The notes below the pieces were generated by a model. It saw only the letters and a program-made list of their open reading frames with translations. It was not told the origin of the DNA and did not search any database. A program made the position numbers and the translations under genes. From contig NZ_SJFN01000007.1 of assembly GCF_004328075.1 (NCBI RefSeq), positions 62,001 to 126,000 on the forward strand: a stretch of DNA of 64,000 nt. Reading direction: 5' to 3'. The stretch is from Siculibacillus lacustris (GTDB lineage: Bacteria > Pseudomonadota > Alphaproteobacteria > Rhizobiales > Ancalomicrobiaceae). Numbering within the stretch: position 1 is the first letter of the stretch; each line of letters starts with the position of its first letter. Below, piece after piece: positions 45,055 to 53,100 of this stretch.

Positions 45055-46031
45055 ACGCGATCCCTGCGACGCCGCTGCTCGACATCCGCGACCTGCGCAA
45101 GAGCTTCACCTCGCGGCGCGGCTGGCCGATCGCCCGGACCTCGGTGGTCAAGGCGCTCGACGGCGTGTCCTTCACCGTCGGCGCCGGCGAGGTGGTCGGC
45201 GTGGTCGGCGAGAGCGGCTGCGGCAAATCGACCGTCGCCCGCGTCGCCCTGCGCCTGCAGGAGGCCGACGGCGGCTCGGTCAACTTCGACGGCGCCGACG
45301 TGCTCGAGGCCTCCAAGATCGACATGCGGGCGATCCGTCGCCGCATGCAGATGGTGTTCCAGGACCCGTCGTCGTCGCTCGACGGGCGCCAGCGCATCGT
45401 CGACGCGCTCGGCGAGCCGCTGCGGGTGCACGGGCTCGCCTCGGGGGCGGCGGTGCGGCCGATGGTCGCCCGTCTGCTCGACGAGGTCGGACTGCCCAAC
45501 AGCGCGCTCGATCGCTATCCGCACGAGTTCTCCGGCGGCCAGCGCCAGCGCATCGGCATCGCCCGGGCGTTGGCGCTGGGACCCGACCTGATCTTCGCCG
45601 ACGAGCCGGTGTCGGCGCTCGACGTCTCGGTCCAGGCGCAGATCCTGAAACTCCTGGAGACGCTCCGGGCCGAGCGCCACCTCGCCTTCGTTTTCATCTC
45701 CCACGACCTCGGGGTGGTGCGCTATTTCTGCCGGCGGGTGGTGGTGATGTATCTCGGCCGGGTGGTCGAGACCGGGCCGGTGCCGGAGATCTTCGTCGAT
45801 CCGCGCCATCCCTATACCCGCCTGCTCAAGGTCTCCTCGCCCGAGCCCGACCCGACCCGGGCGGTGGCCATGACCTTCCAGGAGGGCGAACCGCCCTCGC
45901 CGGTCGATCCGCCCAAGGGCTGCCACTTCCATCCGCGCTGTCCGCTGGCGATCGACCGCTGCCGGGTCGAGAGCCCGGTGCTGCGCGACGTGGCGCCGGG
46001 GCGCAGCGTCGCCTGCCATCTGGCGACGTGA
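45051..46031 (+). CDS. ABC transporter ATP-binding protein, DppF type
   Basis: A 326-residue ATPase. Walker A is GESGCGKST, the signature FSGGQRQR, Walker B LIFADEPVSALDV, and the C-terminal motif CHFHPRCPLAIDRC. It is the last gene of the five-gene importer, overlapping the DppD-type gene by 4 nt. A hairpin lies downstream at 46122-46142. Confidence 0.93.
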   Translation: MNAIPATPLLDIRDLRKSFTSRRGWPIARTSVVKALDGVSFTVGAGEVVGVVGESGCGKSTVARVALRLQEADGGSVNFDGADVLEASKIDMRAIRRRMQMVFQDPSSSLDGRQRIVDALGEPLRVHGLASGAAVRPMVARLLDEVGLPNSALDRYPHEFSGGQRQRIGIARALALGPDLIFADEPVSALDVSVQAQILKLLETLRAERHLAFVFISHDLGVVRYFCRRVVVMYLGRVVETGPVPEIFVDPRHPYTRLLKVSSPEPDPTRAVAMTFQEGEPPSPVDPPKGCHFHPRCPLAIDRCRVESPVLRDVAPGRSVACHLAT

Positions 46032-46121
46032 CCGGCAATTCCCGCGCGGGTGCGGCGCAGAACCGCCCAGATCTCGCCGCAGGTTGGCGGCGACGCGGCC
46101 GATTCGCCCGAGCGACCGCGC

Positions 46122-46142
46122 GGCGGCTCGATCCGAGCCGCC
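46122..46142 (+). terminator. Hairpin after the Dpp-type operon
   Basis: GGCGGCTCG-ATC-CGAGCCGCC gives a 9-bp stem with a 3-nt loop, 90 nt after the DppF-type stop and 65 nt before the transglycosylase start. There is no U tract. It may end the importer transcript. Confidence 0.4.
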
Positions 46143-46206
46143 GCCGCCCGACTCCCCGTCGCGCGCCGTCCGTTCCCGCCGCATTCGGGCCCGCGAGACG
46201 AGACCC

Positions 46207-47421
46207 ATGAACCGCATGCCCCTGGCGACGCTCCTGACGATGGCCCTGGCGATCGGCGGCGCGAGTTCCGCGGCGCTCGCCGACACGTCCTGCCGCCGCG
46301 AAGGCTTCGAGGCGTGGCTCGCCGGGGTCAAGACCGAAGCGGCGGCGGCCGGGGTGTCGCGCGCGGCGATCGAGGCGGGGCTCGCCGGCGTCACCTTCGA
46401 TCCGTCGATCGTCCGGCGCGACCATGGTCAGGCGGTGTTCCAGCAGACCTTCCTGCAGTTCTCCGACCGCATGGTGTCGGCCGACCGGCTGACGCGCGGC
46501 GCCCGCCTGCTCCAGACCTATGCCGGCCTGCTGCGGCGGATCGAACAGGAATACGGCGTGCCGGGACCGGTCTTGGTGGCCTTCTGGGGGCTCGAGACCG
46601 ACTTCGGCTCGGATCTCGGCAAGTTCAATGTGCCGACCGCGGTAGCGACGCTGGCCTACGACTGCCGGCGCGGCGACATCTTCCGGGCCGAGCTGATCGA
46701 CCTCCTGCGGATCGTCGAGCGCGGCGACCTCAAGCCTTCCGAAATGGTCGGCGACTGGGCCGGCGAGCTCGGGCCGATGCAGTTCACGCCGTCCGACTAT
46801 TTCCATTATGCCGTCGACGAGGACGGCGACGGGCGGCGCGACCTGATCCGCTCGGTGCCCGATGCGCTGGCGTCCGCCGCCAATTTCCTGAAGAATCTCG
46901 GCTGGCGGCGCGGCGAGCCGTGGCTCGAGGAGGTGCGGGTGCCGGCCGAGATGAACTGGGCCGAGGCCGATCCCGAGATCGCCCACGAGCGCGCCGGCTG
47001 GCGTGGCCTCGGGGTGCAGCGCGCCGACGGCAGCGCGCTCGCCGCCGGAGGGCCGCCGGCCTGGCTGTGGCTGCCGATGGGCCGCAATGGCCCGGCCTTC
47101 CTCGCCTATCCGAATTTCCAGGCCTATCTCGGCTGGAACAAGGCGATGGTCTATTCGACCACCGCGGCCTATTTCGCCACGCGGCTGGCCGGTGCGGCGC
47201 CGGTGTCGCACGGCCGCGGCGCGCCGGCGGCGCTGGCCCCCGAGCAGTTGCGCCGCCTGCAGGGCCTCCTGGTCAAGGCCGGCTTCACCGACGAGACACC
47301 CGACGGGCGCCTCGGCCAAGCGACCCGCAGCGCGATCCGCGCCGCTCAGGTCAAGGTCGGACTGCCGGCCGACGGCTATCCCACCGCCGAACTGATCACC
47401 GCGCTCGAGTCCCGGCGCTGA
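46207..47421 (+). CDS. Lytic murein transglycosylase, MltB family (SLT_2) with peptidoglycan-binding domain
   Basis: A 404-residue periplasmic enzyme that cleaves glycan strands to 1,6-anhydro-muropeptides. A signal peptide (residues ~1-25, ending ALADT) precedes the catalytic domain. The catalytic Glu is in WGLETDFGS (about residue 129), followed by the GELGPMQFTPSDY block. The C-terminal ~60 residues are a PG_binding_1 module (GFTDETPDGRLGQATRSAI). There is no lipobox, so it is soluble rather than a lipoprotein. Confidence 0.92.
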   Translation: MNRMPLATLLTMALAIGGASSAALADTSCRREGFEAWLAGVKTEAAAAGVSRAAIEAGLAGVTFDPSIVRRDHGQAVFQQTFLQFSDRMVSADRLTRGARLLQTYAGLLRRIEQEYGVPGPVLVAFWGLETDFGSDLGKFNVPTAVATLAYDCRRGDIFRAELIDLLRIVERGDLKPSEMVGDWAGELGPMQFTPSDYFHYAVDEDGDGRRDLIRSVPDALASAANFLKNLGWRRGEPWLEEVRVPAEMNWAEADPEIAHERAGWRGLGVQRADGSALAAGGPPAWLWLPMGRNGPAFLAYPNFQAYLGWNKAMVYSTTAAYFATRLAGAAPVSHGRGAPAALAPEQLRRLQGLLVKAGFTDETPDGRLGQATRSAIRAAQVKVGLPADGYPTAELITALESRR

Positions 47422-47440
47422 GGGCCGACGCCGGCGCGGT

Positions 47441-48664
47441 TCACTCCGCGTCGGCGCTGATCCAGACCCGCTGGGTCCAGACCTCGTAACCGTCGGAGAG
47501 CCGCGACGCCTCGGAGAGCGGACGCAGGGTGATCACCCGCGCCCGCGTGTCCTCGAAGGTCAGCAGCCACGGCACGGTCACCGTCGAGGGACTGTACAGC
47601 GAGAGCTTCTCGGTCACCCCGTCGACGTCGATCTTGACGGTGCCCGACCAGGGATGACCGAGGAATTCGATGAACAGGCGGGCGAAGGTGGCTTCGAGGC
47701 GCAGGCTCGCTCCGGGAGTCAGGCGCACCGCGATGCCGTCGAGAAAATGCGGCCGCTCGTCCCAGAAGACGTCGCCCTCGACCGCCGCGAGGCGGCGCAG
47801 GTCGAGCTTGCGGATCACCGGATGGTGACCGGCGTGGTCGCCGAGGAAGCGCGAGAACAGATCGACGTCGCGCCGACTGGTCATCTGCTCGATCAGCGGC
47901 CACAGGATCTCGGCGACGTCGTGATCGGAGCGGCGGCCGGCGGCGAGATCGGCGGCGAAGCGTTCGATGAACTCGGCGGCGTTGGGATTGCCGATCGACT
48001 GGTTGAGGAGACCGGGCGGCAGCGCCTCGCCGGGCGCCACCCGATCGACGGCGGCCGGATCGACCACCGCCAGGATGCGCCGCATCGTGCCGCCGTAGTC
48101 GTCGATCAAGTCCTCGTAGACGACCGGCACCGAGACGACGCCGATCCGCCGCAGGTGATCGTTCCAGCGGGCTTCTTCCACGGCGAGATCGACGAAGGTC
48201 GCCCAGATCTCGTCGAAGTCGTAGACCGGTGCCTTCTCGATCGCCGGCAGGTCGCCGTAGACCCAGATGCCGGTCTTGCGGGCGAGCACCAGCGACACCG
48301 CCTGATCGATGGCGTGGCGGCGGCTCAGGCGGATCCACACCGCGTTCGGCAGCCAGTCGGCGAAGTCGCGGGCCTCGATCTGGCCGGCGATGGTCTCGAG
48401 GAACAGTTCGTACTGGGCGAGGTTCCACTTCACGCCGTAGTGGTCGAGACCGGCGTGACGGGCTTCGAACTCGCTGCGCAGCTCCAGGATCGACGGTGGC
48501 TGCGGCAGATCCGGGCGATTGGCGCTCAGCCGGTTGTAATAGCGCGATTCCTGGAAGAACTCGGTGGCGTCGGCATAGCCGAGGCGGTGGAGGAGTTCGC
48601 ACAGGAGATTGGATCCCGACCTGAGCGTGCAGGCGATGACGATCGACTTGTTCGGGCGGCCCAT
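47441..48664 (-). CDS. Stf0-family sulfotransferase with C-terminal extension
   Basis: A 407-residue protein. The N-terminal ~240 residues match Stf0 sulfotransferases: the PAPS 5'-phosphate loop CTLRSGSNLL, the GVKWNLAQYELF region, and IRLSRRHAIDQAVSLVLARKT for the 3'-phosphate. The remaining ~150 residues, including a beta-rich segment (VKIDVDGVTEKLSLYSPSTV), are not in the minimal Stf0 enzymes and may bind the acceptor glycan. GGAG lies 5 nt before the ATG. Neighbouring capsule genes suggest it sulfates the exported polysaccharide. Confidence 0.82.
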   Translation of the reverse strand: MGRPNKSIVIACTLRSGSNLLCELLHRLGYADATEFFQESRYYNRLSANRPDLPQPPSILELRSEFEARHAGLDHYGVKWNLAQYELFLETIAGQIEARDFADWLPNAVWIRLSRRHAIDQAVSLVLARKTGIWVYGDLPAIEKAPVYDFDEIWATFVDLAVEEARWNDHLRRIGVVSVPVVYEDLIDDYGGTMRRILAVVDPAAVDRVAPGEALPPGLLNQSIGNPNAAEFIERFAADLAAGRRSDHDVAEILWPLIEQMTSRRDVDLFSRFLGDHAGHHPVIRKLDLRRLAAVEGDVFWDERPHFLDGIAVRLTPGASLRLEATFARLFIEFLGHPWSGTVKIDVDGVTEKLSLYSPSTVTVPWLLTFEDTRARVITLRPLSEASRLSDGYEVWTQRVWISADAE

Positions 48665-48986
48665 GAGGCTCCATTCGGCGGGCGAGCGAGGGCGATCGCA
48701 CCGCGATCCGACTGGGTCGGACGGCGCTCTCGAGGGCGGGAGCGCGTCGTCGACGAAGAGGTGGGTGCCGCAGCCCGGCCGGCGCGGCGGTTGATCGGGC
48801 CGATTGGACCGTGTCGGTCGGTATCTGTCCAGTCCCCGGCTCGGAAACAAAGGCGCCGACGCCCGATCGCGACGATGGGCCACGGGACGACGGCGCCCGG
48901 CACGCCCGGTGCCGAAAGGTGACCGGGGGGCGAATATCGGGTACCCTGACGGGTGCGTCGTCGTCGACCGGAGAGACTGGACGAGT
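48665..48986. other. Divergent promoter region, sulfotransferase / capsule-export operon
   Basis: A 322-nt GC-rich gap. No strong promoter, palindrome or gene is recognised; GGAGAG just before 48987 is the ribosome-binding site of the KpsE-like gene. Confidence 0.5.
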
Positions 48987-50180
48987 ATGAACCGTATCCT
49001 GCGGAGCGCGTCGAGGACCGTCGCCGTCGCCACCGACCGCGACCCCGCCAATCGTGCCTCCGAAGCCTACGTCGCGCTGGTGCGGATGCGCGCCCGCATC
49101 ACCCGATGGGTGTTCGTGCTCGCGGTGATCGTGCCGACCCTGTCGGCGGCGGTGTTCTACGGTGTCCTGGCCGGACCGCGCTACGCGTCGGAGGCCCGTT
49201 TCATCGTGCGCTCGGTGTCGAGTTCGCGGATGAGCGGCATCGACATGCTGTTCCGCTCGTTCGGCCTCGCCAAGACCGTCGACGACGCCTTTCTGATCCA
49301 GAAGTTTCTGTTGTCGCGCGACGTGGTCGCGGCCCTGCCGGCCGAGGGCGTCGACATCCGGGCGATCTTCACTCGCCCGGAGGCGGATCGGCTGTCGCGC
49401 CATCCCCGGATCTGGCGGACCGATTCCAACGAGGCGCTCTACGATTATTTCCTCGACCACATCTCGGTGCACGAGGATTCGGTCAAAGGCATCCTCAGCC
49501 TTCGTGTGGTCACCTTCCGCCCGCAGGATTCCCAGCTTCTGGCCAATACGCTGCTGCGCATGGCCGAGGCGATGGTCAACCGGATGAACGAGCGGGCGCA
49601 GCAGGACGCCATGGGCGGCGCCCAGACCGAGGTCCGGCGCGCCGAAGACGCGGTCCTGGCGGCCCAGGCCGAAGTCACCGCCTTCCGCAACCGCGAGGTC
49701 CTGGTCGACCCGTCCAAGTCGATCGTGTCGCTGATCGAGACGATCGGCAACCTCAACACCGATCTGGCCTTCGCCTCGGTACAGTTGCGCGAGCTGCAGT
49801 CGTCCTCGCCGAACAATCCCAGCATCCCGTCGCTGAAGGCCAAGATCGCGGCGCTCGACGAGCGGGTGCGGCTGGAACGCGCCAAGATGACCGGCGGCGA
49901 CGGCTCGCTGGCGAGCAAGGTGGCGATCTACGACCAGTTGGCGCTGCGCCGCGACATCGCCGACAAGAGCCTCGCGGCGGCCCTCGGGGCGCTGGAGACG
50001 GCCCGCCAGGAGGTGCGCCGCCAGCACATCTACATCGAGGAGGTGGTCTCGGCCAACCTGCCCGACGAATCGACCGAGCCGGAGCGGCTGCGCTGTCTGT
50101 TCACCGTACTGGTGCTCGGTTTCTCGGTGTTCGCGGTGGTGTGGATCGTCACGGTCGGCGCGGGGGAACACGCGCAATGA
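48987..50180 (+). CDS. Capsule polysaccharide export inner-membrane protein, KpsE/BexC-like (copy 1)
   Basis: A 397-residue polysaccharide co-polymerase-type protein. It has a cytoplasmic N terminus, a helix at about residues 41-60, a long periplasmic coiled-coil region (about 190-350) and a C-terminal helix (about 371-390). The block YASEARFIVRSVSS after the first helix is the family signature. It links the KpsMT inner-membrane transporter to the outer-membrane channel. It ends with an ATGA overlap onto the KpsM gene. Confidence 0.9.
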   Translation: MNRILRSASRTVAVATDRDPANRASEAYVALVRMRARITRWVFVLAVIVPTLSAAVFYGVLAGPRYASEARFIVRSVSSSRMSGIDMLFRSFGLAKTVDDAFLIQKFLLSRDVVAALPAEGVDIRAIFTRPEADRLSRHPRIWRTDSNEALYDYFLDHISVHEDSVKGILSLRVVTFRPQDSQLLANTLLRMAEAMVNRMNERAQQDAMGGAQTEVRRAEDAVLAAQAEVTAFRNREVLVDPSKSIVSLIETIGNLNTDLAFASVQLRELQSSSPNNPSIPSLKAKIAALDERVRLERAKMTGGDGSLASKVAIYDQLALRRDIADKSLAAALGALETARQEVRRQHIYIEEVVSANLPDESTEPERLRCLFTVLVLGFSVFAVVWIVTVGAGEHAQ

Positions 50181-51001
50181 GCCTCGCCGCTCCCGACCCG
50201 ATCCGCCCGGTGCCGCCCGGCGATTTCCTCGCCTCGCTGGCGGTGCAACGCCGGGTGATCTCGGCCTTGATGATCCGCGAGGCGCTGACCCGCTTCGGCC
50301 ATGAGAACCTCGGCTTCTTCTGGGTGATGGGCGAGCCGCTGATCCTGACCCTCGGGGTGATGGTGGTGTGGACCTTCACCGGCGGCACCCATGGCCATTC
50401 GATCGGGGTCATCCCCTTCGTGCTGTCGGGCTATTCGTTGCTGACCCTGTGGCGCCACATCGTGTTCCGCTCGGTCCATGCGATGCGCCAGAACATCGGT
50501 CTGGTGTTCCATCGCAACATCCGCTTCCTCGACATCCTGGTGGCGCGGGCGATCCTGGAGAGCGTCGGCGGGCTCGCGGCCTTCTACATCGCCTATGTGC
50601 CGCTGGTCCTGCTCGGGGCTCTCGAACCGATGGAGGATCCGCTGATCCTGCTCTCGGCGTGGATCCTGATGTCGTGGTTCTCCTTCGGCTTCGGGCTGAT
50701 CCTGGCCGGCCTGACGGAACTCTCGGAAGCGGTCGAACGTTTCGTCGGGCCGATCATGTACCTGTCGCTGCCGGTCACCGGATCGTTCTACATGGTGGCG
50801 TGGCTGCCGGTGGAGGCCCAGCGCATCCTCGCCTGGTCGCCGCTGGTCAACGGCTTCGAGATGTTCCGCTGCGGCCTGTTCGGGTCGATGGTCGAGACCG
50901 CGTGGGATCCGGTCTTCCTGCTCGTCAGTTGCATCGTCACCACCGCGATCGGTGTGACCCTGGTGCAATACGCGCAGAAGCACGTTCGGATGGAATCATG
51001 A
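50177..51001 (+). CDS. kpsM: Capsule polysaccharide ABC transporter permease, KpsM/BexB-like
   Basis: A 274-residue ABC-2 membrane protein with six helices. The N-terminal amphipathic part (RVISALMIREALTRFGHENLG) precedes helix 1. The first loop EPLILTLGVMVVW and the RNIRFLDILVARAILE region match KpsM/CtrC/BexB. It lies between the two KpsE-like genes with 4-nt overlaps on both sides. Confidence 0.92.
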   Translation: MSLAAPDPIRPVPPGDFLASLAVQRRVISALMIREALTRFGHENLGFFWVMGEPLILTLGVMVVWTFTGGTHGHSIGVIPFVLSGYSLLTLWRHIVFRSVHAMRQNIGLVFHRNIRFLDILVARAILESVGGLAAFYIAYVPLVLLGALEPMEDPLILLSAWILMSWFSFGFGLILAGLTELSEAVERFVGPIMYLSLPVTGSFYMVAWLPVEAQRILAWSPLVNGFEMFRCGLFGSMVETAWDPVFLLVSCIVTTAIGVTLVQYAQKHVRMES

Positions 51002-52254
51002 GCCGCGACACGCCCACCATCGTCCGCCACGAGACGCCGTCGCTGGCGCCGCCCGCCGAGGTCGGCGCGGCGCGGCCGCTGCGGCGGATCGAGATGTCGG
51101 CGCTCCTCACCCCCGAGGACGAGACGGAGTGGACCGAGGCCGACGGGGCACCGCCGACGCGTGCCGGGTTCCTGCGGCGCAACGCCCTTTTCCTGTCGCT
51201 GTTCGTGGTGCCGGTGGTGGCGGCGACGGTGCTGTTCGGATGGATCGCCTCCGACGTCTACGTCTCGGAAGCCAAGTTCATCGTGCGGGCGGCGGCGCAC
51301 GGCGGCGACGGCGGCGGGCTCGCCATTCTGATGCAGACCCAGGGCATGTCGCGCGCGGTCGACGAGACCCATGCGGTCGGCGAATACATCCTGTCGCGCG
51401 ACGCCGCCCAGTTGCTCGCCCACGACGACGGGCTGCGCGAAGTGATGGCGCGGCCGGAAGCCGACGTGTTCTCGCGCTATCCCGGCCCCTTCGGCAAGGT
51501 CAACGACGAGCAGTTCTACCGGGCCTACCGGCGCATGGTCGACGTGTCGGTCGACACCTCGACCGGCATCTCGCTGCTCGAGGTGCGTGCGTCGCGACCG
51601 GACGACGCCACCCGCCTCGCCGCGGCGCTGATCGCCAAGGGCGAGGCCTTCGTCAACCGCCTCAATGCCCGCGCCAACGGCGACGCGATCGGCTTCGGCG
51701 AGGCGCTGGTGGCCGAATCGCGGGCGCGCATGACCGACGTCGAGAAGCGGCTCGCCGACTATCGCAATCGCGAGATGGTGGTCGATCCGGGGCGCGAATC
51801 GGCCGACACGCTGGCCGCGCTGGGTACCCTGGTCACCGAGATCTCGCGCCAGGAGGCGAGCCTCGCGCAGCAGCTGGCGATGGCCCCCGACAGCCCGGGG
51901 ATCGCGCCGCAGCGCGAGAAGATCAAGTCCTACCGCGAGGAACTGGCCAAGCGCCAACGCAGCGTGGTCGGCGGCCCGGGGTCGATCGCCGGCAAGCTGC
52001 AGGGCTACGAGATGCTGATGCTGGAGCGGGAGCTGGCGGCGCGGTCGCTCGGCACGGCGATGATCGAGCTCGAGAAGGCCCGCCAGGAATCCCAGTCGCA
52101 GCGCATCTATCTGCAGACCATCGTGGTGCCGAGCAAGCCCGACCAGCCGACCCTGCCGCGGCGCCTGACCGACATCCTGTTGGTCGCCGGCCTCGCCTTC
52201 GCGGTGTGGTGGATCGCCCGGACCTTCGTCGCCTCGACCCTGGAACATCGCTGA
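50998..52254 (+). CDS. Capsule polysaccharide export inner-membrane protein, KpsE/BexC-like (copy 2)
   Basis: A 418-residue second KpsE-like protein, clearly diverged from copy 1. The N-terminal cytoplasmic extension is longer (~60 residues, acidic: ALLTPEDETEWTEADG). Helix 1 is at about 62-82, the post-helix block is VYVSEAKFIVRAAAHGG, then a coiled-coil periplasmic region and a C-terminal helix (DILLVAGLAFAVWWIA). Both copies retain the ADxYRNRE-like motif (LADYRNREMVVDPGR here, VTAFRNREVLVDPSK in copy 1). It may form mixed oligomers or a dedicated partner with copy 1. Confidence 0.88.
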   Translation: MSRDTPTIVRHETPSLAPPAEVGAARPLRRIEMSALLTPEDETEWTEADGAPPTRAGFLRRNALFLSLFVVPVVAATVLFGWIASDVYVSEAKFIVRAAAHGGDGGGLAILMQTQGMSRAVDETHAVGEYILSRDAAQLLAHDDGLREVMARPEADVFSRYPGPFGKVNDEQFYRAYRRMVDVSVDTSTGISLLEVRASRPDDATRLAAALIAKGEAFVNRLNARANGDAIGFGEALVAESRARMTDVEKRLADYRNREMVVDPGRESADTLAALGTLVTEISRQEASLAQQLAMAPDSPGIAPQREKIKSYREELAKRQRSVVGGPGSIAGKLQGYEMLMLERELAARSLGTAMIELEKARQESQSQRIYLQTIVVPSKPDQPTLPRRLTDILLVAGLAFAVWWIARTFVASTLEHR

Positions 52255-53033
52255 TGGCCGATGCCCTGCCCCTGTCGTTGCGCCGGCTGGTGCCGCCGAT
52301 GATGCGGACCCGGGTCGGGCCGCCGGTGATGCGGCGGGCGCATCTGCCGCCCAAGGTCTGCGACGTCGACGGCGGCGCGCGGCCGACCATCCGCCTCACC
52401 GGCATCGTCAAGGACTACCACACCCAGATCGGGGTCCGGCGGGTGCTCGACGGCATCGGCTTCGAGATCGGCGCCGGCGAGAAGATCGCGGTGCTCGGGC
52501 GCAACGGCGCCGGCAAGTCGACGCTGGTCAAGATCATCGGCGGCGTCGAACCGCCGACCGCCGGCACCATCGAGCGCGGCCTGTTCATGTCCTGGCCGAT
52601 CGCCTTCGGCGGCGGCTTCGAGGCGACGATGAGCGGCGTCGACAACATCCGCTTCATCGCCCGGGTCTACGGCATCCCGGTCGCCGACGCGGTGGCGGCG
52701 GTCGACGACTTCGCCGAGCTCGGACGCCACCTGCTGCTGCCGGTCAAGACCTATTCGTCGGGGATGCGGGCGCGCCTCGCCTTCGGCCTGACGCTGGCGG
52801 TCGACTTCGACTGTTTCCTGATCGACGAAGTGATCTCGGTCGGCGATCAGCGCTTCCAGCGCAAGTGCCACGAGGAACTGTTCATCAAGCGCAAGAATTC
52901 GGCGATGATCCTGGTCAGCCACGACATCGGGATCATCCGCCAATATTGCGACAAGGCCCTGGTGCTGAAGGCCGGCCGCGGGCGGGTGTTCGACGACCTG
53001 GACCTGGCGATCAGCATCTATTCGACGCTGTGA
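52254..53033 (+). CDS. kpsT: Capsule polysaccharide ABC transporter ATP-binding protein, KpsT/BexA-like
   Basis: A 259-residue ATPase powering export of the finished glycan. Walker A GRNGAGKST starts near residue 82, so there is a ~44-residue N-terminal extension over typical KpsT. The signature is the family-specific YSSGMRARLAFGL, Walker B FDCFLIDEVISVGD and the switch LVSHDIG. The extension is rich in Arg, Pro and Met and has no known domain. The start overlaps the KpsE copy 2 stop (TGATG). Confidence 0.92.
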   Translation: MADALPLSLRRLVPPMMRTRVGPPVMRRAHLPPKVCDVDGGARPTIRLTGIVKDYHTQIGVRRVLDGIGFEIGAGEKIAVLGRNGAGKSTLVKIIGGVEPPTAGTIERGLFMSWPIAFGGGFEATMSGVDNIRFIARVYGIPVADAVAAVDDFAELGRHLLLPVKTYSSGMRARLAFGLTLAVDFDCFLIDEVISVGDQRFQRKCHEELFIKRKNSAMILVSHDIGIIRQYCDKALVLKAGRGRVFDDLDLAISIYSTL

Positions 53034-53100
53034 ACGCGGGAGCGCCGGTGCGCCGACGGACGAGGAGCGGGCGGCTCGGGGCCCGCGGAGACGAGACGCG

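Noticed and set aside
47376-50177. A 933-codon open frame on the minus strand across the sulfotransferase and KpsE-like genes
   Set aside because: It is the antisense of KpsE copy 1 and an out-of-frame copy of the sulfotransferase. Its product is Arg/Asp-rich with no domain, which is typical of high-GC shadow frames.
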